A DNA stretch of 64,000 nucleotides, from the NCBI RefSeq assembly GCF_028285715.1, contig NZ_JANQOO010000028.1, positions 1 to 64,000 on the forward strand, given 5' to 3'. The stretch's first letter is position 1. Each line of letters begins with the position of its first letter. Position numbers and translations under genes: made by a program. Of this stretch, positions 25,622-34,962 are shown in pieces. The notes under the pieces are model-generated. The model did not search any database. It saw nothing but the letters and a program-made list of their open reading frames with translations, and had not been told where the DNA came from. Origin of the DNA: Ulvibacterium sp. (GTDB lineage Bacteria > Bacteroidota > Bacteroidia > Flavobacteriales > Flavobacteriaceae).

Positions 25622-27190
25622 ATGAAAAAAATAAAATTCATACTGTATTTAAGCATTGCAATTGCTTTATGCCAATTTTCGTGCGATAATTATGTACAAG
25701 ATATAGATCCCCTGATTAATGAGGTCGATGACGAGCAAGTGCTCAACGAAGGAAGTATAGGGCTATTATTAACAGGCCTCCAAGGTACTGTAGGTAATAC
25801 CGGAGAACAAGGGGAAGGTGTTGAGCGTATGTTATGGAGGGTGGCCGGCTATTCGGATGAAATGATTTTGGGCGCTTTCGGTACGGCACCGGATCACATT
25901 TCATTCATTCAGGATTTACCGGGTAACCTTGCCTTTTATGCTGACGATTGGGTAAGGTACCATCAACTTAGGTTTTTTGCGGATGATTTGGTTGAAAAAG
26001 TTGGCCTTGTTGGTGCAAACGGTGGTTTTCAGGACGAGAGTATTAGAGAGAATGCACTATGGTGGGGTAATTTCATTGGTGGTCTAACCCGTATGTACTT
26101 AGCTGACCATTGGGGTGCAAATGCCACTGTGGGAGATACCCCTGGGGCACCCATTACCACCGTTGAACAGTTGGCCAACGGTGAGGTGGGTCAGTTTTTC
26201 TCTGCCACCGAACTCAGAGCTTTGGCACGTGAAAAATTTAGTGAAGCCAACAATTATAGCCCATCAAATATTCCAAACCCTGAAAAGTTGATGTGGTCAT
26301 TGATTGCGCGTACCCACCTTTTTGATGGAGATTATTCGAATGCCAAATCAGCTGCTGAGCAGGGATTGCAACAAGGCGATGAGGCCTTTTCCATTGAACA
26401 TAGTATTGTTTTTCCTAATCAGATGTGGTTGCAGTCGGGAAGGACCAATAATGATGACGTTTTTATTTTTAGTCCTCATCCAAGATTCTTGCAATATGTG
26501 ATCGACGATCGAAACGAAGGGGAAATCATTTCTGAATTGACCCAAGAAGATTTGGATGATGGCGTAGTATCTTATTCGTTGAGGGGTTTGGAATCCGGAG
26601 AGGGAGAACCAGGAAATTCCGGTACGTCCAACCCAAGGAGTGATATAGCCAACCAGAATGAACGTTTGCCATTATGGGAAAAACTGATTACTACTGCCGA
26701 TGTTTCCAGCATAGGTACAGGAACAGCCTGGGAACAATACGACACGGGGGCCAATATTACACAGGATATTTATACAGACGCCGATAGCCCATTCTACATT
26801 ATAGATTGGAGAGAAATGGAGTTAATTTTGGCAGAGGTAGCCATTCGTGAAAACGATAACGCAACAGGATTGGTACATATAAACAATGTACGTACCTTCC
26901 ATGGGTTGGATGCCTATACTGAGGCTGAAATGTTGGCTTATGACAACCCCTTGGGAGGGGCCAGTGCCAATGGTATTGCGGTAAAAGCACCTTTGTCCGC
27001 AACTACGAATTATACGGGAGCTTTGGGCCTCCTAATTGAAGAAAGGGATAAAACATTATTCTTGAAGGGAACCCGAATCGTAGATCAAAGCAGATTTGAT
27101 TTATGGCACTTGGAAGGAGGCAATATTTATAAAAACTATATGCCAATTCCTTTGATTGAGACTGATAATAACCCTAATGTGCCAAATTGA
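25622..27190 (+). CDS. SusD/RagB-family substrate-binding lipoprotein
   Basis: A 522-residue lipoprotein with signal KKIKFILYLSIAIALCQFSC, followed by the SusD/RagB tetratricopeptide scaffold; the C-terminal region carries the typical YIIDWREMELILAEVAIREN and KTLFLKGTRIVDQSRFDLW motifs. ATG 25622 is preferred to the TTG at 25604 because it gives the compact signal peptide. It forms the lid over the SusC channel. A long hairpin and 190 nt separate it from the TRAP genes. Confidence 0.93.
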   Translation: MKKIKFILYLSIAIALCQFSCDNYVQDIDPLINEVDDEQVLNEGSIGLLLTGLQGTVGNTGEQGEGVERMLWRVAGYSDEMILGAFGTAPDHISFIQDLPGNLAFYADDWVRYHQLRFFADDLVEKVGLVGANGGFQDESIRENALWWGNFIGGLTRMYLADHWGANATVGDTPGAPITTVEQLANGEVGQFFSATELRALAREKFSEANNYSPSNIPNPEKLMWSLIARTHLFDGDYSNAKSAAEQGLQQGDEAFSIEHSIVFPNQMWLQSGRTNNDDVFIFSPHPRFLQYVIDDRNEGEIISELTQEDLDDGVVSYSLRGLESGEGEPGNSGTSNPRSDIANQNERLPLWEKLITTADVSSIGTGTAWEQYDTGANITQDIYTDADSPFYIIDWREMELILAEVAIRENDNATGLVHINNVRTFHGLDAYTEAEMLAYDNPLGGASANGIAVKAPLSATTNYTGALGLLIEERDKTLFLKGTRIVDQSRFDLWHLEGGNIYKNYMPIPLIETDNNPNVPN

Positions 27191-27236
27191 GGAATTAGCT
27201 AGATTGTATGGGCGGAAGTCCATAATATAATTATTT

Positions 27237-27317
27237 GCACACCATCCTAGTTTGTTTAAAAAATTAGTGATGATGAGTTAAGTTTAGATTTGTTTTATTG
27301 CAAGCTAGGAGGTGTGT
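27237..27317 (+). promoter_or_regulatory. long-stem hairpin between susD-like and TRAP genes
   Basis: Arms 27239-27254 (ACACCATCCTAGTTTG) and 27301-27317 (CAAGCTAGGAGGTGTGT) pair over about 13 positions with one bulge and one mismatch, closing a 46-nt AT-rich loop. No T run follows directly, but a T-rich stretch begins about 30 nt later. It may end the SusCD transcript, protect its 3' end, or form part of the dctP leader. It lies 64 nt before the dctP-like ATG. Confidence 0.45.
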
Positions 27318-27380
27318 TAATTTAAGATTTAAACCAAGACCCTGTTTTATTTTTATGGGCCTAGAGTTTAATTATATAAT

Positions 27381-28391
27381 ATGAATAAGGTATTATTGAT
27401 ACCAAATGGAAACTTTCTATGCCATTTCCTATTGTTAATGGCCATTTTACTTTTAGTGGGTTCTTGCGGGATGGAAAAGTCTAGGCTTATTGTAATGAAA
27501 AATTCACATAATGCCGGCGAAAAACACTCTTTTCAAGATGGATATAATGCCATGGCGGAACATATTAAGAAAGAAAGCGATTTAGAAATAGACTTTCAAA
27601 TTTTTCCCGCCAGCCAAATCGCAAAGGAAAAAGAGGCCATTGAAATGGTTAAACTTGGCGTAATCGCTTCGACTCCTGCAAATATAGGGGCCATGGGATC
27701 TTTTGTCCCAGAGGCGGATTTGTTCAATATTCCATTCCTTTTTAGGGATGCGGCGCATTTTTATAAGGTAGTAGATGGTCCAGTAGGCAATGAAATTGCA
27801 ATGAAAATTGAGAATAAACTGGACTGTATTGTTTTAGGTTGGTGGTTTGCGGGTGTAAGAAATATCTGGAACAAAGAACGTCCTATAACCAAACCAAGAG
27901 ATTTAGAAGGATTGAAAATTCGTGTTATCGGCAGTTCCATAATATTGGATGGTTTTAACGCATTTGGAGCCCAGGCAACCAGTATGGCGTTTAGTGAGTT
28001 GTACTCCGCAGTACAGACCAAGGTCATCAACGGAGCGGAATGTGACAATACGGATATTTTGGACATGAAGTTTTACGAGGTCACCAAATATGTTTCCAAT
28101 ACGGAACACCTGTTCCCCGCAGTGGCTCTTATATATAGCAAAAAACAGTTTGATAGGGCACCATTAAAAGTGCAGCAGGCCATTTTGGAAGCGGGTCGGT
28201 TGTCGGTTGCCGTACAGCGAAAAGCTATGCAGCAAAAGACCGAGGAATCAAAATTGGAATTGGAGAAAAAAGGGATTGTCTTCAATGAGGTAGACAAAAG
28301 ACCATTTCAAGAATTGGCACAAAAACTCCATGAGAAATATGCCGAAAAGGTTGGGGGAATGGATTTGATCAATCAAGTAATAAATCAATAG
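27381..28391 (+). CDS. TRAP transporter substrate-binding protein (DctP type)
   Basis: A 336-residue DctP-family protein with a lipoprotein signal (LLLVGSC). The conserved arginine that salt-bridges the ligand carboxylate is in GLKIRVIGS, and the family loop EADLFNIPFLFRDAAHFYKV is present. The ligand is therefore a small organic acid or amino-acid-like compound. It is followed after 4 nt by the small membrane subunit. Being a lipoprotein, it is tethered to a membrane rather than free in the periplasm. Confidence 0.93.
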   Translation: MNKVLLIPNGNFLCHFLLLMAILLLVGSCGMEKSRLIVMKNSHNAGEKHSFQDGYNAMAEHIKKESDLEIDFQIFPASQIAKEKEAIEMVKLGVIASTPANIGAMGSFVPEADLFNIPFLFRDAAHFYKVVDGPVGNEIAMKIENKLDCIVLGWWFAGVRNIWNKERPITKPRDLEGLKIRVIGSSIILDGFNAFGAQATSMAFSELYSAVQTKVINGAECDNTDILDMKFYEVTKYVSNTEHLFPAVALIYSKKQFDRAPLKVQQAILEAGRLSVAVQRKAMQQKTEESKLELEKKGIVFNEVDKRPFQELAQKLHEKYAEKVGGMDLINQVINQ

Positions 28392-28395
28392 CTGT

Positions 28396-28905
28396 ATGAA
28401 AACCGGGAGATTACCTAATGAAATTAATGGCAAAACCATTTGGAAGCATCCCTTGGAGCTGGGACTTTGTCTCTTATTACTTGGAATTGTTATCACCACC
28501 TTTTTGCAGGTGTTGTTTCGCTTTTTTAGACTTCCCCTTGGTTGGACGGAAGAATTGGCGACCTTTCTTTTTATGTGGGTAGCAGCACTTTCCATCGGTT
28601 ATGCCTTCAAAACAAAATCCCATTTTGCCCTAATGTTTGTAGTTGATCGCTTTAACAAGAAAATACAATGGTATATATCCAGCTTTGTGTCATTTATTAC
28701 GGTAATCTTTTTGATAATTTTTACCTGGAAGGCAGTTGAATACACAATTAGTTCCTCGGATCATTATGGACCGGGAACCGGACTTTCGATGGGGATTCCC
28801 TATTCATCCTCGGTCTTTGCAGGTGCAATCATGTTGTACTATGTTGTAAGGAACTGGCTAAAAGAAAAGGACAATTGGACGCTGACCAAAAAACGGGACA
28901 AATAA
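28396..28905 (+). CDS. TRAP transporter small membrane subunit (DctQ type)
   Basis: A 169-residue protein with four predicted membrane helices and the DctQ signature RLPLGWTEELATFLFMWVAA. It couples the binding protein to the large DctM subunit. It sits 4 nt after dctP and 1 nt before dctM, so the three are one transcription unit. Confidence 0.92.
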   Translation: MKTGRLPNEINGKTIWKHPLELGLCLLLLGIVITTFLQVLFRFFRLPLGWTEELATFLFMWVAALSIGYAFKTKSHFALMFVVDRFNKKIQWYISSFVSFITVIFLIIFTWKAVEYTISSSDHYGPGTGLSMGIPYSSSVFAGAIMLYYVVRNWLKEKDNWTLTKKRDK

Positions 28906-28906
28906 T

Positions 28907-30184
28907 ATGTGGTGGGTCGTATTGATGATATTGATTGTTCTATTGCTTGCTGCTGTTCCCGTAGGATTGGCTTTGGGTATTGCTGCAATGGTCGCCATGC
29001 TCATGCTTCCTAACGATGTATTAATCATGTTACCTCAAAAGTTCCTGTCCGGTTTTGATTCATTTCCTTTAATAGCCATTCCTTTATTTGTTTTGGCGGG
29101 CCAGCTTATGGCACAGGGAGGGCTTGCAAAGCGAATCGTGGACATGGCGATGGTTTTTGTGGGTCGAATTCATGGAGGATTGGGACTGGTGGTGATTACT
29201 TCAACAATGTTGATGTCGGGAATTTCAGGATCACCAAGTGCAAATACTGCGGCTATTGGTTCGGTTGCACTCCCAGGCATGAAACGGATGAAGTACCCAC
29301 CCGCCTTTGCCACAGCATTATTGAGTGCGGCAGGAGGCGTTTCAACTTTAGTACCCCCAGCAATCGATTTGATTATTATAGGAGTAATCGCCAATATCTC
29401 CATTGGAGGACTTTTTGCTGCTGGTATAGTGCCGGCAGTTTTCAATGGCGTGGCCATTATGGTGTTGGCCTATTACTTTGCAAGAAAGATGAAACTTCCC
29501 TTGGCAGAAAAAATGCCCTTAAAGGAAAAGTTGAATGTTTTAAAAGGAGGCTTTTTGCCCATTTTAATGGTAGTCATCATATTGGGGGGAATTTACGGCG
29601 GGATTTTCACTGCCACGGAAGCCGCATCGGTAGCCGTGGTTTATGGTTTAGTTGTATCAGCTTTTGTCTATAAGACACTTAGGGCAGATAATCTGCCTAA
29701 AATCTTGTTAGATACTTGTCTGCTTACTGGAGTGGTCTTATTGGTTTTGGGCACGGCCTCAATGTTCTCTTTTGTACTTACTTTTGAGCGAATTCCACAT
29801 GTAATGGCAGATTGGATTACAACCTATGCAGAAAGTCCTATCGCCTTCTTATTGTTGGTGCACATCATATTCTTGATATTGGGAATGGTGATGGATGCGC
29901 TTCCTCCGATTATTGTGCTATTGCCTATACTCGTGCCAGTTGGAGTGGTTTTGGGTGTGGACCCCATGCACTTGGGAATCATGATAGCCGCGAACGTGGG
30001 AATTGGTATGATATCACCGCCGATGGGCATTTGTCTCTTTGTAGCTTGTGGAATAAACGACGTACCAATAGAAAAAGTAATGAAACCCTTGTTGCCCTTT
30101 TTGTTCATTCTGATTTTCACATTAATGATAATAACATTTGTGCCGGAAATAACCTTGACATTGCCAAAATACTTGGGATTTTAA
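28907..30184 (+). CDS. TRAP transporter large membrane subunit (DctM type)
   Basis: A 425-residue, roughly 12-helix ion-coupled permease. Family motifs: FPLIAIPLFVLAGQLM, MLMSGISGSPSANTAAIGSV, ATEAASVAVVYGL and the C-terminal NVGIGMISPPMGICLFVAC. It carries out sodium-driven uptake of the acid delivered by DctP across the inner membrane. An aldo/keto reductase, an enolase-superfamily enzyme and an SDR follow closely and are likely to process the imported compound. Confidence 0.95.
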   Translation: MWWVVLMILIVLLLAAVPVGLALGIAAMVAMLMLPNDVLIMLPQKFLSGFDSFPLIAIPLFVLAGQLMAQGGLAKRIVDMAMVFVGRIHGGLGLVVITSTMLMSGISGSPSANTAAIGSVALPGMKRMKYPPAFATALLSAAGGVSTLVPPAIDLIIIGVIANISIGGLFAAGIVPAVFNGVAIMVLAYYFARKMKLPLAEKMPLKEKLNVLKGGFLPILMVVIILGGIYGGIFTATEAASVAVVYGLVVSAFVYKTLRADNLPKILLDTCLLTGVVLLVLGTASMFSFVLTFERIPHVMADWITTYAESPIAFLLLVHIIFLILGMVMDALPPIIVLLPILVPVGVVLGVDPMHLGIMIAANVGIGMISPPMGICLFVACGINDVPIEKVMKPLLPFLFILIFTLMIITFVPEITLTLPKYLGF

Positions 30185-30216
30185 CTAATCAATTATATAA
30201 ATAGAAAATAAACAGA

Positions 30217-31257
30217 ATGGAATACAGAACTCTCGGACGTACTGGTGTGCACGTTTCTCCCCTGGTTTTGGGAACGGATAATTTTATGGATCCCTCACCG
30301 GCGGATGTATGTGAAAAAATATTGCTAACCGCCTTGGATGCCGGTATCAACATGGTAGACACCGGTGATGTGTATGCCGATGGAGAAGGAGAAAAGATAA
30401 TTGGAAAGATACTAAAGAATTCAGGAAGGAGAAATCAGGTAATCATCGGAACAAAGGTAGATCATGGTCAACGCAGGCCTGGTTTTACTTTGGATGAGTA
30501 TGACCCTGCCTTGGGTCCCAACCAACACGGCCATACAAGATTGAACATCATCAGGGCCTGTGAAAACTCGTTAAGACGTCTAAAGACCGATTATATAGAC
30601 CTGTACCAATTGCACCGACAGTCACCCAATATTCCTATGGATGAGATCTTAAGGGCATTGGATGACCTGGTCACTGCAGGTAAGGTGAGGTATATAGGTT
30701 GTTCGACTCATCCTGCATGGGCGGTGGTAGAGTCCATTTTAATAAGTGAGATGAAAAATTACGTACGTTTTGTATCGGAACAACCCCCCTATAATTTATT
30801 GGATCGCCGTATAGAGAATGAATTGGTGCCTGTTTGTCAAAAGTATGGTGTAGGTATTATTACATGGGCACCAATGGCCATGGGGGTATTAGCTGGCCGT
30901 TATAGTGATCCCGAGAAATTCCCAAAGGGTTCTAGGGCTGCCTTACGTGGCGGTTTCTATGCGGACAGGGTTACCAAAAAAGGGATTGAAGTTGGAATCG
31001 AATTTTCTAAAATAGCGCAAGGAATCGATTTGACACCGGCACAATTAGCCGTTTTATGGAGTAAGGATCAGCCCGGCATTACGGCTCCGCTTATCGGTCC
31101 CCGCACTCCGGAACAACTAGAACCTTTGTTACCGTTGCTGGATATGGCATTGGATGATGAAACCAGGGCGGCTTGTGATGCCCTAGTCCCTCCCGGAAGT
31201 ACGGTGGCCAATTTTCATAATACGGCGGATTGGATGATTGGCAAAGTGGACTTCTAA
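30217..31257 (+). CDS. aldo/keto reductase
   Basis: A 346-residue AKR of the YghZ/Tas type. The catalytic tetrad is visible: Asp and Tyr in VDTGDVYADGEGE, Lys in IIGTKVDHG and His in LYQLHRQSP; the nucleotide-binding end is PLIGPRTPEQL. It catalyses NAD(P)H-dependent reduction of an aldehyde or ketone, or the reverse. It lies 32 nt after dctM in the apparent TRAP operon. Substrate unknown. Confidence 0.9.
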   Translation: MEYRTLGRTGVHVSPLVLGTDNFMDPSPADVCEKILLTALDAGINMVDTGDVYADGEGEKIIGKILKNSGRRNQVIIGTKVDHGQRRPGFTLDEYDPALGPNQHGHTRLNIIRACENSLRRLKTDYIDLYQLHRQSPNIPMDEILRALDDLVTAGKVRYIGCSTHPAWAVVESILISEMKNYVRFVSEQPPYNLLDRRIENELVPVCQKYGVGIITWAPMAMGVLAGRYSDPEKFPKGSRAALRGGFYADRVTKKGIEVGIEFSKIAQGIDLTPAQLAVLWSKDQPGITAPLIGPRTPEQLEPLLPLLDMALDDETRAACDALVPPGSTVANFHNTADWMIGKVDF

Positions 31258-31311
31258 GTTATCGAATACATTTTAATTCTCCCAGCATTCGGAAATCGAA
31301 AAACTCAACAA

Positions 31312-32412
31312 ATGAAAATAACCAAAATAGAAACTATTGTTTACGGAATCCCTGTAAAAGGTTTTGCCGATGCCTACACAAGTTTTACAAGATCAGACGC
31401 CGTTTTGATCAAGATCCATACAGATTCAGGACATATAGGTATTGGTGAGGCTTGCGCGTGGGAACCTGAGTTTTATGGTGAGACTCGGGAGTCTATTGAA
31501 TCCACTATTTTAAATTATGCTGCGCCCAAGATTATCGGTAAGGACCCCTTCGATATTGGAAAAATCATGATGATTCTCGACCAAAACTTGGCAAGGATTA
31601 CTTGTGTAAAAGAAGGGATTGATTTAGCACTTCACGATTTGGTGGGAAAGATTCTGGATATTCCTGTATACAAATTGTTAGGTGGAAAATTTAGGGACAA
31701 AGTCCCCGTGGGTTCAGAAATCGGAATCAATACCCCACAAGCCATGGCCGATAACGCCTTAAGGGTACTCAAAGAAGGAATCAAAGTAATCAAAATAAAA
31801 GGGTCCGATGATATGAAGTTGGATGTAGATCGGATTAAAACTGTGAGAGCTGCAGTTGGTGATGATGTGGAATTACGTTTGGATCCCAACGCTGCTTGGG
31901 ATACCATCGGTTCGATTAGGGTAATGCGGGCCGTTGAAGATTGTCACTTACAACTACTGGAACAACCTATACCCACCTGGGATTTAAAAGGGATGGCCCA
32001 TATTAGAAACAAAATCGGAATTCCCGTAATGGCCGATGAGAGTATATGGACACCCCAGGATGCCGTTAAAATCTACGATTATGGCGCGGCTGACCTTCTT
32101 AACTTAAAAATTGCCAAAACATGTGGACTACATCTGGGCAAAAAAGTGGAGGCTACAGCCGAGGCCCTAGGCTTACCTTGTATCGCCGGTACGGAATTGG
32201 AACCGGGAATATCCGCAGTGGCTAAAATACATATTGCAGCATCTATGCGGGTACATCCCATTGCAAGTGAATTTACAGAGCTTACCCAAGTTGATGGAAC
32301 TATTCTAAAACAACCCCTAAAGGTTGTGGATGGTTGTTTGGAAGTCCCTGAGGGACCCGGCTTTGGTATTGAAATAGATGAAGGTGCCTTGGAAGAATAC
32401 AGAATCAAATAA
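31312..32412 (+). CDS. enolase-superfamily enzyme, muconate-lactonizing-enzyme subgroup
   Basis: A 366-residue enzyme with the full catalytic set of the MLE subgroup: K161-x-K163 (VIKIKG), metal ligands D191 (RLDPNAAW), E217 (LLEQP) and D242 (ADES), and K266 (NLKIAKTCG). Members are cycloisomerases, dipeptide or N-succinylamino-acid epimerases, or proline-betaine epimerases. The two-lysine site means epimerisation or cycloisomerisation is more likely than sugar-acid dehydration. It lies between the AKR and SDR genes, 6 nt before the latter. Confidence 0.9.
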   Translation: MKITKIETIVYGIPVKGFADAYTSFTRSDAVLIKIHTDSGHIGIGEACAWEPEFYGETRESIESTILNYAAPKIIGKDPFDIGKIMMILDQNLARITCVKEGIDLALHDLVGKILDIPVYKLLGGKFRDKVPVGSEIGINTPQAMADNALRVLKEGIKVIKIKGSDDMKLDVDRIKTVRAAVGDDVELRLDPNAAWDTIGSIRVMRAVEDCHLQLLEQPIPTWDLKGMAHIRNKIGIPVMADESIWTPQDAVKIYDYGAADLLNLKIAKTCGLHLGKKVEATAEALGLPCIAGTELEPGISAVAKIHIAASMRVHPIASEFTELTQVDGTILKQPLKVVDGCLEVPEGPGFGIEIDEGALEEYRIK

Positions 32413-32418
32413 AAAAGC

Positions 32419-33165
32419 ATGAACGAAGAACGCGTAGTATTGATAACCGGCTCATCAAGTGGCCTAGGAGCCTGTTTAATTCGTCACTTTTCTAAAAAGG
32501 GCTTTGGTGTGGTCATTAACTACATCGTGGAAGATGAAGCTGAAACTTTACGAAAGGAAATAGCAGAAAATGTTGGTGAAGATAAAGTGATGAAGTACAA
32601 AGCCAACGCTTCGGACCGTCAGCAAGTAAAAGCCATGTTTGACGCTACTATTGAAAAATTCGGAAGGGTAGATATTCTAATCAACTGTGCAGGAATCAAT
32701 AGGGATACCACATTTTTGGAAATGACCGATGAACTATGGGATGCGGTAGTGGATGTGCACCTAAAAGGCCATTTTATATGTGGTCAGGAGTATGTCTTCC
32801 ATAACACGGAAAGAGAGGGGCTGATTATTAACCTCGGTGCAGCTGCGGGTTTGATAGCCCGAAAAAATGGGGTCAATTTCTGTGCCGCCAAAGGAGGAAT
32901 ATTCGCACTTACCAAGGCAATGGCCTTGGAGCTCGCCCCAAGAATACGGGTCAATTGTTTGGTGCCCAATGCTGTAAGGACCCGGGAAGTAATAGAACGC
33001 TATAATTTGGAAGACGAAGAAGGTCTTTCAAAAGAATTGGCCACCATGCCCATGGGCAGGTTGGGCGAGTATGATGATATTACCCACATGGTGGATTGTA
33101 TTGTTGGGGCCAAATTTTCTACAGGTTCCAGCTTCTTTGCCAATGGTGGGCAGTATATGCATTAA
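32419..33165 (+). CDS. SDR-family protein with degenerate catalytic tetrad
   Basis: A 248-residue short-chain dehydrogenase/reductase fold with intact coenzyme motifs (TGSSSGLG, NCAG). Of the Asn-Ser-Tyr-Lys tetrad only Lys158 remains: Asn is His114 (VVDVHLKG), Ser is Ala141 (NLGAAAG) and Tyr is Phe154 (NFCAAKGG). Classical hydride transfer with Tyr as acid is not possible, so it may be a pseudoenzyme, a binding protein, or use different chemistry. The rest of the chain is well kept (GGQYMH end, GRLGEYDD loop), so it is not simply decaying. Confidence 0.88.
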   Translation: MNEERVVLITGSSSGLGACLIRHFSKKGFGVVINYIVEDEAETLRKEIAENVGEDKVMKYKANASDRQQVKAMFDATIEKFGRVDILINCAGINRDTTFLEMTDELWDAVVDVHLKGHFICGQEYVFHNTEREGLIINLGAAAGLIARKNGVNFCAAKGGIFALTKAMALELAPRIRVNCLVPNAVRTREVIERYNLEDEEGLSKELATMPMGRLGEYDDITHMVDCIVGAKFSTGSSFFANGGQYMH

Positions 33166-33210
33166 ATGAAATCAATGGGCTTCCTATAATCAAATGAACT
33201 ACTAAAAAGG

Positions 33211-34911
33211 ATGAAAATGAATAATAAAGCAAACAAACTAATAATCGTCGTACTTATGGCAGGAGGTTTCTTGGCCAATGCACAATCCAATACTTCATAT
33301 GACCAGTTGGTAGAATTCTTCAAATCGTTTAGGGAATTTCAAAAACCTGCATTGACGGATGACGGAATTCCAGACTATTCTGATGCCGCCATGGATAAAA
33401 AAGCCATAGAATTTAAGCAATATCGAGAGCAAATGTCAGCAATTGATACAACAGGTTGGACCATAGCAAAACAAGCAGATTACTATCTGGTCTGGGCTGA
33501 AATGAATGCGGTCGATTTCCACCTTAACAAGTACAAACCATGGAAGCACGATCCAGGGTTTTATTCTTTCTTTGGTAGCGGAGATGCCGGCTCATCAATG
33601 AACTTGGAAGGCATTATGCCTGTTTTCTTTGATTTTGAAGGCCCTTTGTCCAAACAACAAAAAAAACAGATAGAGAATGGGCTAAAAATAGTTCCCAAAG
33701 TATTGGAGCAGGCAAGAACGAACCTAAGCGATGCTTCAGGAGATTTTGCGGAGTTCGCGATACGAAACTTGAAGGAGGAAGTCCAGTTTTTTAATGGGAT
33801 GGGCGAGGAAATGTTCAGCGGGAATAAAAAATTGGACAAGCTGGCGAAAGAAGCAAGTAAAGCTATTGAAGACTACAGGCAGTGGATACTTGCCAATAAA
33901 CACAAGATGACCCGGCCGGCCGGATCAGGGAAAGAGGCTTTCTCTTGGTGGAACCACAAAGTGCAACTCTCACCTTGGGGTTGGGAAGAGAGCAACACCA
34001 TTATCCAACGGGAATACGACCGAGCCATTACCTTTTTGAAGCTGGAGGAGCAACGCAACAGGGATCTTCCACCCTTGGAGGTAGCCATGACCCAACGTGC
34101 CTACAACAAAAGTTTACGAGATGCGTTGCACTTTGCGATCAAATGGTTGGACGAAAATGAGATAATGACCATAGAGGATTGGGCAAATCCACGGGATTAC
34201 TATTGGGGCGGGCGTGGTTCTGCAGGGGAGCTTTCCGAATTAAGTGATAATCCAAACGATGATGTAAACAAGGAATTTCTCCCTGAAAACTCCAATGTTG
34301 ATTTAAAGTATAGACAACGTGAGATTCTTCCAGGTGAAAATCACGAATATGTTGGCCATATGTTGGATGATCAAAGACAAGAACGTCTTAAGGTGAGTCC
34401 CGTACAACAAGTTATGGGAGCTCCACGCTTTAACATGGGTTCAATGAGATTAGAGGGCTGGGCCGTATGGATGGAAGAATGTTTGATGCAGGCCGGATTT
34501 TTAGATGGGAGACCACGAAAAGGACGAGAAATGGTATATATCATGATGGCTTCGCACATGAGTCTTTCCGTACCAGATATGAAAATGCATGCCAATGAAA
34601 TCAATCTGGCCGAGGCAAGACAATTATGCGCCGATATTACGCCACGTGGCTGGACCAGGCCAGATGAAGGTGTAGTTTTTTTCGAAATGCAATCCAATTT
34701 ACGTAATCCAGGTGGGTTCCATAACAATGTAGTTACGGGTAAGGCCTACTTCATGAAGATGTTTAGGGACTATGCGGTAATGAAAGGGGAAGATTTCAAG
34801 GTCAAGGAATTTATTGATGACGTTTTATCCTATGGAATCATCCCTATGCCTTTGATCAGATGGCAAATGTTGGGAGACGATTCAGAGATAAGGGCAATAT
34901 CAAAAAGTTAA
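33211..34911 (+). CDS. secreted DUF885 family protein (putative metallopeptidase-like)
   Basis: A 566-residue protein with a Sec signal (VLMAGGFLANAQ) and a long helical DUF885 domain. The zinc-type motif is GENHEYVGHMLD, an HExxGH variant typical of the family, with later conserved segments MRLEGWAVWMEECLM and GKAYFMKMFRDYA. DUF885 proteins are viewed as carboxypeptidase-like hydrolases, but few have a known substrate. A related lipoprotein is encoded at 43503. It lies 45 nt after the SDR gene and is probably co-transcribed. Confidence 0.82.
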   Translation: MKMNNKANKLIIVVLMAGGFLANAQSNTSYDQLVEFFKSFREFQKPALTDDGIPDYSDAAMDKKAIEFKQYREQMSAIDTTGWTIAKQADYYLVWAEMNAVDFHLNKYKPWKHDPGFYSFFGSGDAGSSMNLEGIMPVFFDFEGPLSKQQKKQIENGLKIVPKVLEQARTNLSDASGDFAEFAIRNLKEEVQFFNGMGEEMFSGNKKLDKLAKEASKAIEDYRQWILANKHKMTRPAGSGKEAFSWWNHKVQLSPWGWEESNTIIQREYDRAITFLKLEEQRNRDLPPLEVAMTQRAYNKSLRDALHFAIKWLDENEIMTIEDWANPRDYYWGGRGSAGELSELSDNPNDDVNKEFLPENSNVDLKYRQREILPGENHEYVGHMLDDQRQERLKVSPVQQVMGAPRFNMGSMRLEGWAVWMEECLMQAGFLDGRPRKGREMVYIMMASHMSLSVPDMKMHANEINLAEARQLCADITPRGWTRPDEGVVFFEMQSNLRNPGGFHNNVVTGKAYFMKMFRDYAVMKGEDFKVKEFIDDVLSYGIIPMPLIRWQMLGDDSEIRAISKS

Positions 34912-34962
34912 AACCAACCTTGCCGGTAACCAAACTGATTTACCAAAATACAACCAACGGAC

